Positions 44,655 through 53,951 of a stretch of DNA of 64,000 nt are shown piece after piece. Each line of letters begins with the position of its first letter. Positions within the stretch are counted from its first letter, which is position 1. This stretch comes from Gemmatimonadota bacterium (lineage in GTDB: Bacteria > Latescibacterota > UBA2968 > GCA-2709665), in the NCBI GenBank assembly GCA_028877215.1, contig JAPPFJ010000019.1, positions 1 to 64,000 of the forward strand, given 5' to 3'. Below the pieces are notes generated by a model that was not told where the DNA came from, did not search any database, and was given only the letters and a program-made list of their open reading frames with translations. Made by a program: the position numbers and the translations under genes.

Positions 44655-46733
44655 ATGAAAAGATCGACAATTTTGAGCCTCACTTTTGTATTTGCGACCG
44701 TCTTATTTTCGCATGAAATCCCCGCACAGGACTACAATCGCTGGAGTCTGCCCGAAGGCGCCCGCATGCGTCTGGGCAAAGGAAACGTGCTCGACGTGGC
44801 CTGGTCGCCTGACGGCACGCGCCTGGCCGTGGGGGGCAGCGTCGGCATCTGGGTCTACGAAACCAGTACGGGTGCGGAAATTTTACTGCTTACAGGACAT
44901 ATATACAAAGTCAATGCGATTGCGTTTTCGCCCGATGGTCTCACGCTGGCGAGTGGCAGCCGGGACGATATGGTGCGGCTGTGGGACGCGGCCACAGGAC
45001 AGGAAAAAAGCACCCTAACGGGACATACCTACGACGTGGAGGCGGTGGCATTCTCGCTGGATGGGACGACGCTGGCAAGCGGTAGTCGCGACGGTACAGT
45101 GCGGTTGTGGGACGTAGCCACCGGCCAGGGAAAAAGCACCGTCATAGGAGATGGGTCTCGGGATGCGCCCTGGGTCACTTCGGTGGCGTTTTCGCCAGAT
45201 GGATCGACGTTGGCCACCGCGAGTCTTCAGGACACCACGGTGTGGTTGTGGGACGCGGCCACCGGGGAGGAAAAACACACGCTCACGGGACATGTCGGAA
45301 AGGTCCGGTCGATCGCGTTTTCACCTGATGGTATGACGCTCGCAAGCGCCAGTACTGAGAGTACGGTGCGGGTTTGGGACGTCGCCACCGGGCAGGAGAA
45401 ACACGTCCTCACTGGACATAACGGGTGGGTCCATTCGGTGGCGTTTTCGCCTGACGGGATGACGCTGGCAAGCGGCGGGGGTGGCGACGATAAGGTGCGG
45501 TTGTGGGACGTGGCGACGGGACAGGAGAAAAGCATCCTTGAAGGTCATACCAGTTCGGTCAGGTCGGTGGCGTTTTCGCCGGACGGATCGACGGTGACAG
45601 GCGCCTGTGGGGACAATACGGTGCGGGTGTGGGACGTGGAAACGGGGCACGAACAAAGTACGCTTACCCTCACAGGGCATACCCGCGAAATAACTACGGT
45701 GGCGTTCTCGCCGGATGGATCAACGCTGGCGAGCGGCGGTAACGACCGTACGGTGCGGGTGTGGGACGTGGAAACGGGGCAGGAGAAGAATACCCTCGCC
45801 GGACATACCCGCACTGTCTCGTCCGTGGTTTTTTCACCCGATGGTCTGACGCTGGCAAGCGCCAGTCTTGACAGTACGGTGAGGTTATGGGACGTGGAGA
45901 CAGGACATGAGAGGTACATGCTCACCGGACATACCCATCGCGTCCGGTCGGTGGCTTTTTCGCTGGATGGGAGGACGTTGGCAAGCGGCAGTCAGGATGA
46001 GACTGTACGATTGTGGGACGTGGCCACAGGTCAGGAGAAGAATATCCTCACTGGACATACGCGCACTGTCTGGTCGGTGGGTTTTTCGCCCGATGGTCTG
46101 ACACTGGCAAGCGCCAGTCTGGACAGTACGGTGAGGTTATGGGACGCGGCCACGGGTCAGGAGAAGAATACCCGTATAGAACATACCGGAAGGATCTATT
46201 CGGTGGCGTTCTCGCCGGATGGGGCGACGTTGGCAATCACCGATGGTGGGGGTACCGTTCGATTGTGGGACGCGGCCACGGGACAGGATTTACTCAGCCT
46301 CACAGATGGCCACGAGAGCCACTGGTCGGTGGCGTTCTCGCCGAACGGAACAACACTGGCAACCGGCAGTCTGCGCAAGCCCGTGTGGTTGTGGGACGTG
46401 GCCACCGGGCAGGATATACGCACGCTCGCAGGACATATTGATCGGGTCTATTCGGTGGTGTTTTCTCCTGATGGAACGACGCTGGCAAGCGGCAGTTACG
46501 ACGGTACGATTCTGCTTTGGGATGTCTCGCCGGGCGCAGCACCGTTAACCCACGCCGCCGACTTCGACGGCGACGGATCCGTGGACTTTCTAGACTTTCT
46601 GCAATTCGCGGCAAAGTTCGGGCTGAACTGGGGAGATTCGGGATATGACGCGCGCTTCGACCTGAACGGCGACGGTACCATCTGGTACGACGATTGGAAC
46701 ATCTTCCGACAAAGCTACGGTCGGGGCACGTGA
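44655..46733 (+). CDS. Secreted WD40-repeat protein with dockerin-like C-terminus (array gene 1)
   Basis: The 692-aa product opens with a signal peptide (ILSLTFVFATVLFSHEIPA). A divergent first blade (LPEGARMRLGKGNVLDVAWS) leads into 14 WD40 repeats of about 42 residues, each with a GHT start, SPDG turn and LWD end. Blade 4 carries a short insertion, DGSRDAPWVTSV, shared with genes 3 and 5. The last 60 residues have two calcium-loop motifs, DFDGDGSVDFLDF and DLNGDGTIWYDDW, spaced as in type I dockerins. The ribosome site GGGAGG lies before the ATG. Two seven-bladed propellers would fit 14 blades. The ligand is unknown. Confidence 0.88.
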   Translation: MKRSTILSLTFVFATVLFSHEIPAQDYNRWSLPEGARMRLGKGNVLDVAWSPDGTRLAVGGSVGIWVYETSTGAEILLLTGHIYKVNAIAFSPDGLTLASGSRDDMVRLWDAATGQEKSTLTGHTYDVEAVAFSLDGTTLASGSRDGTVRLWDVATGQGKSTVIGDGSRDAPWVTSVAFSPDGSTLATASLQDTTVWLWDAATGEEKHTLTGHVGKVRSIAFSPDGMTLASASTESTVRVWDVATGQEKHVLTGHNGWVHSVAFSPDGMTLASGGGGDDKVRLWDVATGQEKSILEGHTSSVRSVAFSPDGSTVTGACGDNTVRVWDVETGHEQSTLTLTGHTREITTVAFSPDGSTLASGGNDRTVRVWDVETGQEKNTLAGHTRTVSSVVFSPDGLTLASASLDSTVRLWDVETGHERYMLTGHTHRVRSVAFSLDGRTLASGSQDETVRLWDVATGQEKNILTGHTRTVWSVGFSPDGLTLASASLDSTVRLWDAATGQEKNTRIEHTGRIYSVAFSPDGATLAITDGGGTVRLWDAATGQDLLSLTDGHESHWSVAFSPNGTTLATGSLRKPVWLWDVATGQDIRTLAGHIDRVYSVVFSPDGTTLASGSYDGTILLWDVSPGAAPLTHAADFDGDGSVDFLDFLQFAAKFGLNWGDSGYDARFDLNGDGTIWYDDWNIFRQSYGRGT
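45381..45585. repeat. Recombination block shared with gene 2 (blades 5 end to 7)
   Basis: About 205 bp matches 47579-47783 with roughly nine differences by eye, far above the neighbouring blades. It covers the GHNGWVHSVAFSPDG and GGGGDD blade and the following EGHTSS start. Confidence 0.7.
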
Positions 46734-46810
46734 GGCGGACAAGCGGTATCGGCAACCGGTGGCCCCGGGCCTCTCCGAGAATCCAAATATAGCACCAAGC
46801 CATCACCAAA

Positions 46811-46842
46811 ATCACATCAATCACTGTCTCTTCATGCGGTTT
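46811..46842. repeat. Short leader motif B before gene 2, one of several copies
   Basis: TCACATCAATCACTGTCTCTTCATG. Related sequences precede the start codons of genes 4 (51403-51436), 5 (53893-53925), 6 (56490-56520), 7 (58870-58900) and 8 (61393-61420) and the edge unit (63928-63960). Partial versions lie at 43452 and 44019. It lies 30-90 bp from the start codon and has no obvious role. Confidence 0.6.
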
Positions 46843-46867
46843 TGGCATAGTCAGAGAGGTCATTCAG

Positions 46868-48922
46868 ATGAAAAAGCTAACGATTTTCGGTCTCATTCTT
46901 ATTTCGACGGCTTTCTTGCCTGTGCAGAACAGCCACGCACAGGACTACAATCGCTGGAGCCTGCCCGAAGGCGCCGTAATGCGCCTGGGCAAGGGAGTCG
47001 TGCGCGACGTTGCCTGGTCCCCGGACGGCACGCGCCTGGCGGTTGGCACCAGCCCCGGCATCTGGCTCTACGACGCCGACACCGGGGCCGAGGTTTCCTT
47101 GCTCACGGGCCATACGAGAAGACTCAATTCAATGGTGTTTTCGCCGGACGGGACCACGCTGGCAAGCGCAGGTCTCGACGGTACGTTACGATTGTGGGAC
47201 GTGGCCACGGGGACGGAAAAAAACAGTATCAGAGCACATCCGCATTCTGTCCGATCGGTGGCGTTTTCGCCGGATGGAACGACGCTGGCAAGCGGCAGTT
47301 ACGACGATCGGGTGCGGGTGTGGGACGTGGTCACCGGGCAGGAGAAAAGCAGCCTGGGGGGACATACGAGGACTGTCAATTCGGTGGCGTTTTCGCCGGA
47401 TGGTCAGACGCTGGCAAGCGCCGGTTACGACGGTACCGCGCGGTTGTGGGTCGTCGCCACCGGGCAGGAAAAACTCATCCTCACGGGACATAACGGACAG
47501 GTCTATTCCGTGGCGTTTTCGCCGGATGGCCTGACGTTGGCAACAGCCAGTCAGGACAGTACGGCACGGTTGTGGGTCGTCGCCACCGGGCAGGAAAAAC
47601 ACGTCCTCACGGGACATAACGGGTGGGTCCATTCGGTGGCGTTTTCGCCTGACGGGATGACGCTGGCAAGCGGCGGGGGTGGCGACGATACGGTGAGGTT
47701 GTGGGACGTGGCGACGGGACGGGAGAAAAGCATCCTTGAAGGACATACCAGTTCGGTCTTGTCGGTGGCGTTTTCACCGGATGGGATGGCGCTTGCAACC
47801 GGCAGTTTCGACAGCACGGTGCGGGTGTGGGACGTGGCTATTGGGCAGGAGAAAAGCAAATTCACAGGATATATGTCGCTGGTCCATTCTCTTGCGTTTT
47901 CGCCTGATGGTCTGACGCTGGCAAGCGGCATCAGTCGCGGGGTGCGGTTGTGGAACGTCGCCACCGGGCAGGAGAAAAGCACCCTCTCAGGACATAAGTA
48001 TAGCGTGCGGTCGGTGGCGTTTTCGACGGATGGTCAGTCCCTGGCCAGTAGCAGCGATGATCCGCCAGTGCGGTTGTGGGACGTGGCCACAGGACGGGAG
48101 AAGGGCATCCTGGAAGGACATACCGGAGGAGTCAGGTCGGTGGCATTTTCGACCGATGGAACGACCTTGGCAAGCGGCAGTTGGGACAATACGGTGCGGT
48201 TGTGGAACGTCGATACGTGGCAGGAAAAATACACCCTCACCGGACATGGATCTGAAGTCCTGTCGGTTGCAATCTCGCCGGACGGGACATCCCTTGCAAG
48301 CGGCAGTTGGGACGGTACGATCCTGATGTGGGACGCGGCCACCGGCCGGCAGATAGACGTCGTCACGGGACATACCCGTCCGGTCTGGTCACTGACGTTT
48401 ACGCTGGATGGGACGACGCTGGCAAGCGCCAGTTCTGACCGTACGGTGCGGGTGTGGGACGTGGCCACCAGGCAGGAGAAAAGCAGCCTGAAAGGGCATA
48501 AGTTATTTGTCCGATCAGCGGCGTTTTCGCCGGATGGGACGACGTTGGCAAGCGGTAGCGATGACGGTACTGTGCGGGTGTGGGGTGTGGCCGCGGGAGA
48601 GGAAATAGCCGTCCTCACAGGACATACCGATATTGTCTATTCGGTGGCGTTCTCGCCGGACGGGACGACCCTTGCAAGCGGCAGTCGCGACGGTACGATT
48701 CTGATGTGGGATGTGTCGTCGTATGTGGCAAGTCAACCTCTTGCCGCCGACTTTGACGGAGACGGGAACGTGGGCCTTCCCGACTTTCTTCAGTTCGCGG
48801 CGCAGGTGGGACTGAGCCAAGGCGATGCAGAATTCGATACGCGGTTCGATCTCGACGGCGACGGTACTGTCGGATTCAGCGATTTCGTGATTTTCGCACG
48901 CGGCTTCGGCAAGCGTAAGTGA
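46868..48922 (+). CDS. Secreted WD40-repeat protein with dockerin-like C-terminus (array gene 2)
   Basis: The 684-aa product has a signal peptide (LTIFGLILISTAFLPVQNSHA), 14 WD40 blades, and dockerin-like loops DFDGDGNVGLPDF and DLDGDGTVGFSDF. Blades 4 and 5 have VV in place of DV in the LW(D/V)V turn. Blade 8 lacks the usual GSxDxT turn (SGISRGVRLW) and is two residues short. It has a short leader of 134 bp without the Shine-Dalgarno leader element, so it may depend on readthrough from gene 1. The blade 5-7 block at 47579-47783 is almost identical to one in gene 1. Confidence 0.88.
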   Translation: MKKLTIFGLILISTAFLPVQNSHAQDYNRWSLPEGAVMRLGKGVVRDVAWSPDGTRLAVGTSPGIWLYDADTGAEVSLLTGHTRRLNSMVFSPDGTTLASAGLDGTLRLWDVATGTEKNSIRAHPHSVRSVAFSPDGTTLASGSYDDRVRVWDVVTGQEKSSLGGHTRTVNSVAFSPDGQTLASAGYDGTARLWVVATGQEKLILTGHNGQVYSVAFSPDGLTLATASQDSTARLWVVATGQEKHVLTGHNGWVHSVAFSPDGMTLASGGGGDDTVRLWDVATGREKSILEGHTSSVLSVAFSPDGMALATGSFDSTVRVWDVAIGQEKSKFTGYMSLVHSLAFSPDGLTLASGISRGVRLWNVATGQEKSTLSGHKYSVRSVAFSTDGQSLASSSDDPPVRLWDVATGREKGILEGHTGGVRSVAFSTDGTTLASGSWDNTVRLWNVDTWQEKYTLTGHGSEVLSVAISPDGTSLASGSWDGTILMWDAATGRQIDVVTGHTRPVWSLTFTLDGTTLASASSDRTVRVWDVATRQEKSSLKGHKLFVRSAAFSPDGTTLASGSDDGTVRVWGVAAGEEIAVLTGHTDIVYSVAFSPDGTTLASGSRDGTILMWDVSSYVASQPLAADFDGDGNVGLPDFLQFAAQVGLSQGDAEFDTRFDLDGDGTVGFSDFVIFARGFGKRK
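47579..47783. repeat. Recombination block shared with gene 1
   Basis: Partner of 45381-45585. Near-identity in the DNA, including synonymous sites, favours gene conversion over selection. Confidence 0.7.
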
Positions 48923-49271
48923 AGCGCCGGGGCCATGCCAGAGGACTGTAGCTCCAGGTGATTGGCCGCAAAGGCAAACTGCAGAGGTCACAGAGCATGT
49001 CGCGTTCGGAAAGGAGGTGATATTCGAATTCACGTCGTCAGGTGTTTCGCGGTTGTACGTCTACGTAAAGGACTGCAGCATGGTACAAGTGATGAAACGA
49101 CAATTGCGCCGGTTGATCAGGAATTGTGCTGAGAATTGCACACCTGGATTCTCAATTCGCAATGCGCGCTCAAGGGCAAGGGGATTGTTCGTCGGTCACA
49201 GTCTTTCAGGGGTCTGATCAAAGTTAATTAGAGCAGTCAGGGAGGGTATTCAGAGGAAGAGGTCTGCGATT
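48923..49271. other. Gene 2-gene 3 interval, holding leader element copy 3
   Basis: The 349 bp hold leader element copy 3 (49009-49090), a partial motif B, and a Shine-Dalgarno-like GGGAGGG before a former start codon. No separate gene is supported. Confidence 0.6.
49009..49090. repeat. Leader element, copy 3
   Basis: Core GGAAAGGAGGTGATATTCGA, with a divergent right end (CATGGTACAAGTG instead of CTCGGGGCAAG). Confidence 0.75.
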
Positions 49272-51356
49272 TTGAGCCTCACTTTTGTTTTAACGACTGT
49301 CTTGCTTGTACAGAACAGCTACGCACAAGACTACAATCGCTGGAGCCTGCCCGAAGGGGCCCGCATGCGGTTGGGCAAGGGAAACGTGCTCGACGTGGCC
49401 TGGTCGCCGGACCGCACGCGCCTGGCCGCGGGGGGCACCGCCGGCATCTGGGTCTACGATGCCCTCACCGGCGCGGAAATCTCCCTGATCACAGGACATT
49501 CGTTCAGGGTCAATGCGGTTGCATTTTCTCCGGATGGTCTGACGCTGGCAAGTGGCAGCCGGGACGATACGGTGCGCTTGTGGGACGTGGCCACCGGGCA
49601 GGAAAAAAGCATCTTCACGGGACATTACTACGACGTCGAGGCGGTGGCGTTCTCGCCGGATGGAACACTGCTGGCAAGCGGCAGTCGGGACGGTACGGTG
49701 CGGGTGTGGGATGTGAACACAGGGCAGGAAAAACACAAGCTCATCAACGAAAAATACACGGATAAGCTTGGTAACCCCTGGGTCGTGTCGGTGACGTTTT
49801 CGCCCGATGGATCGACGCTGGCCAGCGCCGCTGGTGACACGACGGTGCGAGTGTGGGACGTGAACACAGGGCAAGAAAAACACGCCCTCACAGGACATAC
49901 CAGGAGGATCTATGCGCTGGCATTCTCACCAGACGGGATGACACTGGCAAGCGCCAGTAGTGACAGTACCGTGCGGTTGTGGAACGTGGAAACGGGACGG
50001 GAAAAGAGCACCCTGGATGGACATACCCACTATGTGTATTCGGTGGTGTATTCGCCGGATGGATCGGAACTGGCAAGCGCAAGCCGGGACAGTACGGTGC
50101 GGGTGTGGGACGCAGGCACGGGGCAAGAAAAAATCACCCTCACAGGACATACGTCCAGCGTCCGATCGGTTTCGTATTCGCAGGACGGGATGACGTTGGC
50201 AACCCGCAGTTTCGACAGGTCGGCGCGGGCATGGGCGGTGAGGGTATGGGACCTGGAAACGGGGCAGGAGGAAAGCACCCTCACCCTCACAGGGCATACC
50301 TGGTCTGCCAATTCGGTGGTGTATTCGCCTGACGGGACAATGCTGGCAAACGGCAGTAGCGATCGTACAGTGCGGTTGTGGGACGTGGCCACAGGGCAGC
50401 ATATACGCACCTTCGCAGGACATACCCGGGGCGTAGGACCGGTGGCGTTTTCGCCGGATGGGGCGACACTGGCAGGCGGTGGCGGCTTTCGGGACGCAAC
50501 GGTGCGGTTGTGGGACGTAGACACAGGGGAGGAGAAACACACCCTCACGGGACATACGGCGTCAGTCGAGTCGGTGGCGTTCTCGCCGGACGGGAAAACG
50601 CTGGCAAGCGCGGGCGGTCGGGACGAAACCGTGCGGTTGTGGGACGTGGACACAGGGCAAGAGAAACACACCCTCATGGGACATACGGCGTCTGTCTCGT
50701 GGGTGGTGTATTCGCCGGATGGATTGACGCTGGCAAGCGCCAGTTACGACCACACGGTGAGGTTGTGGGATCCGGCTACCGGACAGGAGAAAAACACCCT
50801 CACAGGACATGACGACGGTGTCCATGCGGTCGTGTTTTCGCCCGATGGGGCTTCGCTTGCAAGCGCCGATACTGATGGTACGGTGTGGTTGTGGGACGCG
50901 GAAACCGGGCAGCAGATACGCGCCCTCACCAGCGGCGACAATTTTTGGACGGTGGCGTATTCGCCGGATGGCATGACGCTCGCAACTGGCAGTCCTTACA
51001 AGGCGGTGTGGCTGTGGGACGTGCCCTCAGGGCAGAATATACGTGCCCTCACGGGACATACCGATCCGATCTTGTCTGTGGTGTTTTCGCCGAACGGGAA
51101 GACTCTGGCAAGCGCCAGCTACGACTGTACGATTCTCCTTTGGGATGTCTCGTCACGGGCCGCGCTGCAACCCCTTGCCGCCGACTTCGACGGCGACGGC
51201 ACCGTGGGCTTTACGGACTTTCTGCAGTTCGCCGCGCAGTACGGGCTGAGCTGGGGAGATGCAGGATATGACGCGCGATTCGACCTGGACGGCGACGGCG
51301 AGGTCGGTTCCGCCGATTTGTGGATCTTCCAGAAAAGCTTCGGCCGGGGTATCTGA
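49272..51356 (+). CDS. WD40-dockerin paralogue with mutated start codon (array gene 3)
   Basis: From a TTG at 49272 the 694-aa product has 14 WD40 blades and loops DFDGDGTVGFTDF and DLDGDGEVGSADL. The position matching the ATG of the sister genes (49254-49256) reads AGG, directly after an intact GGGAGGG ribosome site. The in-frame TTG at 49272 is the first usable start, but it drops the positive N-region of the signal peptide. Blade 4 has the INEKYTDKLGNPWVVSV insertion seen in gene 5. Blade 7 has an extra RAWAVRVWD, a small duplication. It may be poorly translated or silent, though the frame is otherwise intact. Confidence 0.8.
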   Translation: MSLTFVLTTVLLVQNSYAQDYNRWSLPEGARMRLGKGNVLDVAWSPDRTRLAAGGTAGIWVYDALTGAEISLITGHSFRVNAVAFSPDGLTLASGSRDDTVRLWDVATGQEKSIFTGHYYDVEAVAFSPDGTLLASGSRDGTVRVWDVNTGQEKHKLINEKYTDKLGNPWVVSVTFSPDGSTLASAAGDTTVRVWDVNTGQEKHALTGHTRRIYALAFSPDGMTLASASSDSTVRLWNVETGREKSTLDGHTHYVYSVVYSPDGSELASASRDSTVRVWDAGTGQEKITLTGHTSSVRSVSYSQDGMTLATRSFDRSARAWAVRVWDLETGQEESTLTLTGHTWSANSVVYSPDGTMLANGSSDRTVRLWDVATGQHIRTFAGHTRGVGPVAFSPDGATLAGGGGFRDATVRLWDVDTGEEKHTLTGHTASVESVAFSPDGKTLASAGGRDETVRLWDVDTGQEKHTLMGHTASVSWVVYSPDGLTLASASYDHTVRLWDPATGQEKNTLTGHDDGVHAVVFSPDGASLASADTDGTVWLWDAETGQQIRALTSGDNFWTVAYSPDGMTLATGSPYKAVWLWDVPSGQNIRALTGHTDPILSVVFSPNGKTLASASYDCTILLWDVSSRAALQPLAADFDGDGTVGFTDFLQFAAQYGLSWGDAGYDARFDLDGDGEVGSADLWIFQKSFGRGI
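51159..51350. repeat. Identical 3'-end block shared with gene 5
   Basis: All 192 bp match 55842-56033 exactly, covering the end of the last blade and the whole dockerin-like domain. Confidence 0.85.
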
Positions 51357-51471
51357 ATTGGACAAACGGTATCAGAAACCGCTCGCGCCAGGTCACGATA
51401 ATAGTCAACATCGATCTCAGTCTCTCCATGCGGTTCAAACAGAGTCTATCACGGTTGGGGAGGGTATTCAG

Positions 51472-53631
51472 ATGAAGTGGCCAACGATTTTGAGCGTCAC
51501 TCTCGTTTTGACGGCTGCTCTGTATGCGCAGAACAGACCTGCGCAGGATTTCGTTCGCTGGAGTCTGCCCGAAGGAGCCGTCCTGCGTCTTGGCAAGGGA
51601 GACACGCGTCTGGTGGTCTGGTCGCCGGACGGCACACGCCTGGCCGTGGGAGGCAACGTCGGAATCTGGCTCTACGATGCGCGCACGGGGGCGGAAGTCT
51701 CCCTGCTCATTGGCCATACGTCGAGAGTCAGTTGTATGGTGTTTACACGGGATGGGTTGACCCTGGCCAGCGGTAGTCATGACAATACTGTACGGTTGTG
51801 GGACGTGACTACGGGACAGGAGAAAAGCAACATGACAGGACATACCGATTGGGTCAATTCGGTGGCGTTTTCACCGGATGAGATGACCCTGGCAAGCGGC
51901 AGCAATGACCATACGATACGGTTGTGGGACGCGGCCACCGGACAGAAGAAAGGCACCGTGAGAGGGCACAACCGCGCGGTCGGTCCGGTGGTGTTCTCAC
52001 CTAATGGTTCGACCCTGGCAAGCGGCAGTTCGGACATGACGGTGCGGTTGTGGGACGTCGCCACCGGGGAGGAGAAACACGCCCTCACAGGACATACGAA
52101 TTCTGTAAGTTCGGTGGTGTTTTCTCCGGATGGGTTGACGCTGGCAAGCGGAAGTAGGGACCACACGGTGCGATTGTGGGACGTCGTCGCTGGCCAGGGA
52201 AAATACACCCTCACGGGTCATATGGATTGGGTCGGCTCCGTGATATTTTCGCCCGATGGTTTGACCCTGGCAAGCGGCAGTTCGGACATGACGGTGCGGT
52301 TGTGGGACGTCGCCACAGGGGAGGAGAAACACACCCTCACAGGACATACCCACAGGGTCGGTCCCGTGGTGTTTTCGCCGGATGGAATGACGCTGGCAAG
52401 CGGTAGTTACGATAGTACGGTGCGGCTGTGGGACGTGACTACCGGGCAGGGGAAAAACATACTCACGGGACATACGCGAACTATCAGATCGGTAGCGTTT
52501 TCGCCGGACGGGAGGACGATCGCAAGTGCCAGCTGGGACAACATCGTGCGGTTGTGGGACGTGGCCGCGGGACAGGAAAAAAACATACTCACTGGCCATT
52601 CCAGTGGGGGCAGATCGGTGGTGTTTTCGCCGGATGGGACGACGCTGGCAAGCGGCGGTTCGGACAGAATGGTACGGTTGTGGGACGCGGCCACAGGGCA
52701 GGAAAAACACACCCTCACAGGACATACGTCCTGGGTCAATTCGGTGGTGTTTTCACCTGACGGGGCGACATTGGCAAGCGGAGGTCGCGACGCTACGGCG
52801 CGGTTGTGGGACGTCGCCACAGGACAGGAAAAACACACGCTCACAGGAAATGACAGAAATGTCACTTCGGTGGCGTTTTCGCCGGATGGGGCGACGCTGG
52901 CAAGCGCCAGCTGGGACCATACCGTGCGGTTGTGGGACGTGGCCACAGGACAGGAAAAACACACCCTCGTTAGTCATAACGATAATGTCAATTCGGTGGC
53001 GTTTTCGCCGGATGGGACGATGTTGGCCAGCGGCGATTGGGACGATACGATACGGCTCTGGGGGGTGGCAACAGGGCAGGAAGAACACATCCTCACAGGA
53101 CATAATGATAATGTCAATTCGGTGGTATTTTCGCCGGATGGGGCGACACTGGCAAGCGGAGGCAATGACAATACGGTGCGGTTGTGGGACGTGGCCACAG
53201 GGCAGGAGATAAAAACCCTCACGGGACATACCAATTGGGTTCATTCGGTGGCGTTTTCGCCGGATGGCATGACACTGGCAAGCGGTAGCCGTCCAGTGCG
53301 GTTGTGGGACGTGGCCACAGGACAGGAAAAAGGCACCCTGCCAACGGGGACCCTTTCGTTGGCGTTCTCACCGGATGGGACGACCCTGGCAAGCGGCGGC
53401 GGCGGGATTCTTCTATGGGATGTTTCACGGTATGTCACGCCCCAGCCGCGTGCTGCCGACTTCGACGGCGACGGCACCGTAGGTTTCCCCGACTTCCTGC
53501 AGTTTGCGTTGCAGTTCGGGCAGAGCCAGGACGACGCAGGATTTGACGCGCGATTTGATCTGGACGGCGACGGCACCGTCGGGTTCAACGATTTCGTGAT
53601 CTTCGCTCGCGGCTTCGGCCAGGGTGGTTGA
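51472..53631 (+). CDS. Secreted WD40-repeat protein with dockerin-like C-terminus (array gene 4)
   Basis: The 719-aa product has a signal peptide (ILSVTLVLTAALYAQNRPA), 15 blades and loops DFDGDGTVGFPDF and DLDGDGTVGFNDF. The final blade is truncated (PTGTLSLAFSPDG to GGGGILLWD). Its first blades (DFVRWSLPEGAVLRLGKGDT) group it with gene 7 rather than with genes 1, 3 and 5. The start at 51472 has GGGGAGGG nearby; an open frame upstream to 51259 is only the tail of gene 3 in another frame. It lacks the leader element, like gene 2. Confidence 0.88.
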   Translation: MKWPTILSVTLVLTAALYAQNRPAQDFVRWSLPEGAVLRLGKGDTRLVVWSPDGTRLAVGGNVGIWLYDARTGAEVSLLIGHTSRVSCMVFTRDGLTLASGSHDNTVRLWDVTTGQEKSNMTGHTDWVNSVAFSPDEMTLASGSNDHTIRLWDAATGQKKGTVRGHNRAVGPVVFSPNGSTLASGSSDMTVRLWDVATGEEKHALTGHTNSVSSVVFSPDGLTLASGSRDHTVRLWDVVAGQGKYTLTGHMDWVGSVIFSPDGLTLASGSSDMTVRLWDVATGEEKHTLTGHTHRVGPVVFSPDGMTLASGSYDSTVRLWDVTTGQGKNILTGHTRTIRSVAFSPDGRTIASASWDNIVRLWDVAAGQEKNILTGHSSGGRSVVFSPDGTTLASGGSDRMVRLWDAATGQEKHTLTGHTSWVNSVVFSPDGATLASGGRDATARLWDVATGQEKHTLTGNDRNVTSVAFSPDGATLASASWDHTVRLWDVATGQEKHTLVSHNDNVNSVAFSPDGTMLASGDWDDTIRLWGVATGQEEHILTGHNDNVNSVVFSPDGATLASGGNDNTVRLWDVATGQEIKTLTGHTNWVHSVAFSPDGMTLASGSRPVRLWDVATGQEKGTLPTGTLSLAFSPDGTTLASGGGGILLWDVSRYVTPQPRAADFDGDGTVGFPDFLQFALQFGQSQDDAGFDARFDLDGDGTVGFNDFVIFARGFGQGG

Positions 53632-53951
53632 GACGAATGCGCCGTGGCAGAGCGGGGCCGCGTCGGGCGATCTGATGTGCAGCCGGCCTGGAGCGGTCGC
53701 GGTTCTGTCCGCGATCTGAAGGGAGGTGATTTCGGAATCCACGTCGCGAAAAGTCGGGCCGCTGTACGTTTGCGTGAAGAGCTAAACGGCTCGGGGCAAG
53801 TGCTGAAGGGAAACGTCTCGCTGCTTGACCGGACGAGCAATGTACACAAGCTCTCTAGGTGAACCCATCACTCGCTCCGGGTCATTACAAAAGTCACATC
53901 AGTTACTGTCTCTTCATGCGTTTTATTCATACGTTGGGGGAGGGCATCAAG
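53632..53951. other. Gene 4-gene 5 interval, holding leader element copy 4
   Basis: Besides the leader element (53717-53801) and motif B, its left part (53632-53715) is highly similar to the start of the gene 8 downstream interval (63657-63740). No gene is supported. Confidence 0.6.
53717..53801. repeat. Leader element, copy 4
   Basis: Core GAAGGGAGGTGATTTCGGAATCC, right end GGCTCGGGGCAAGT. One base shorter in the central part, which shifts the shared reading frame. Confidence 0.8.
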
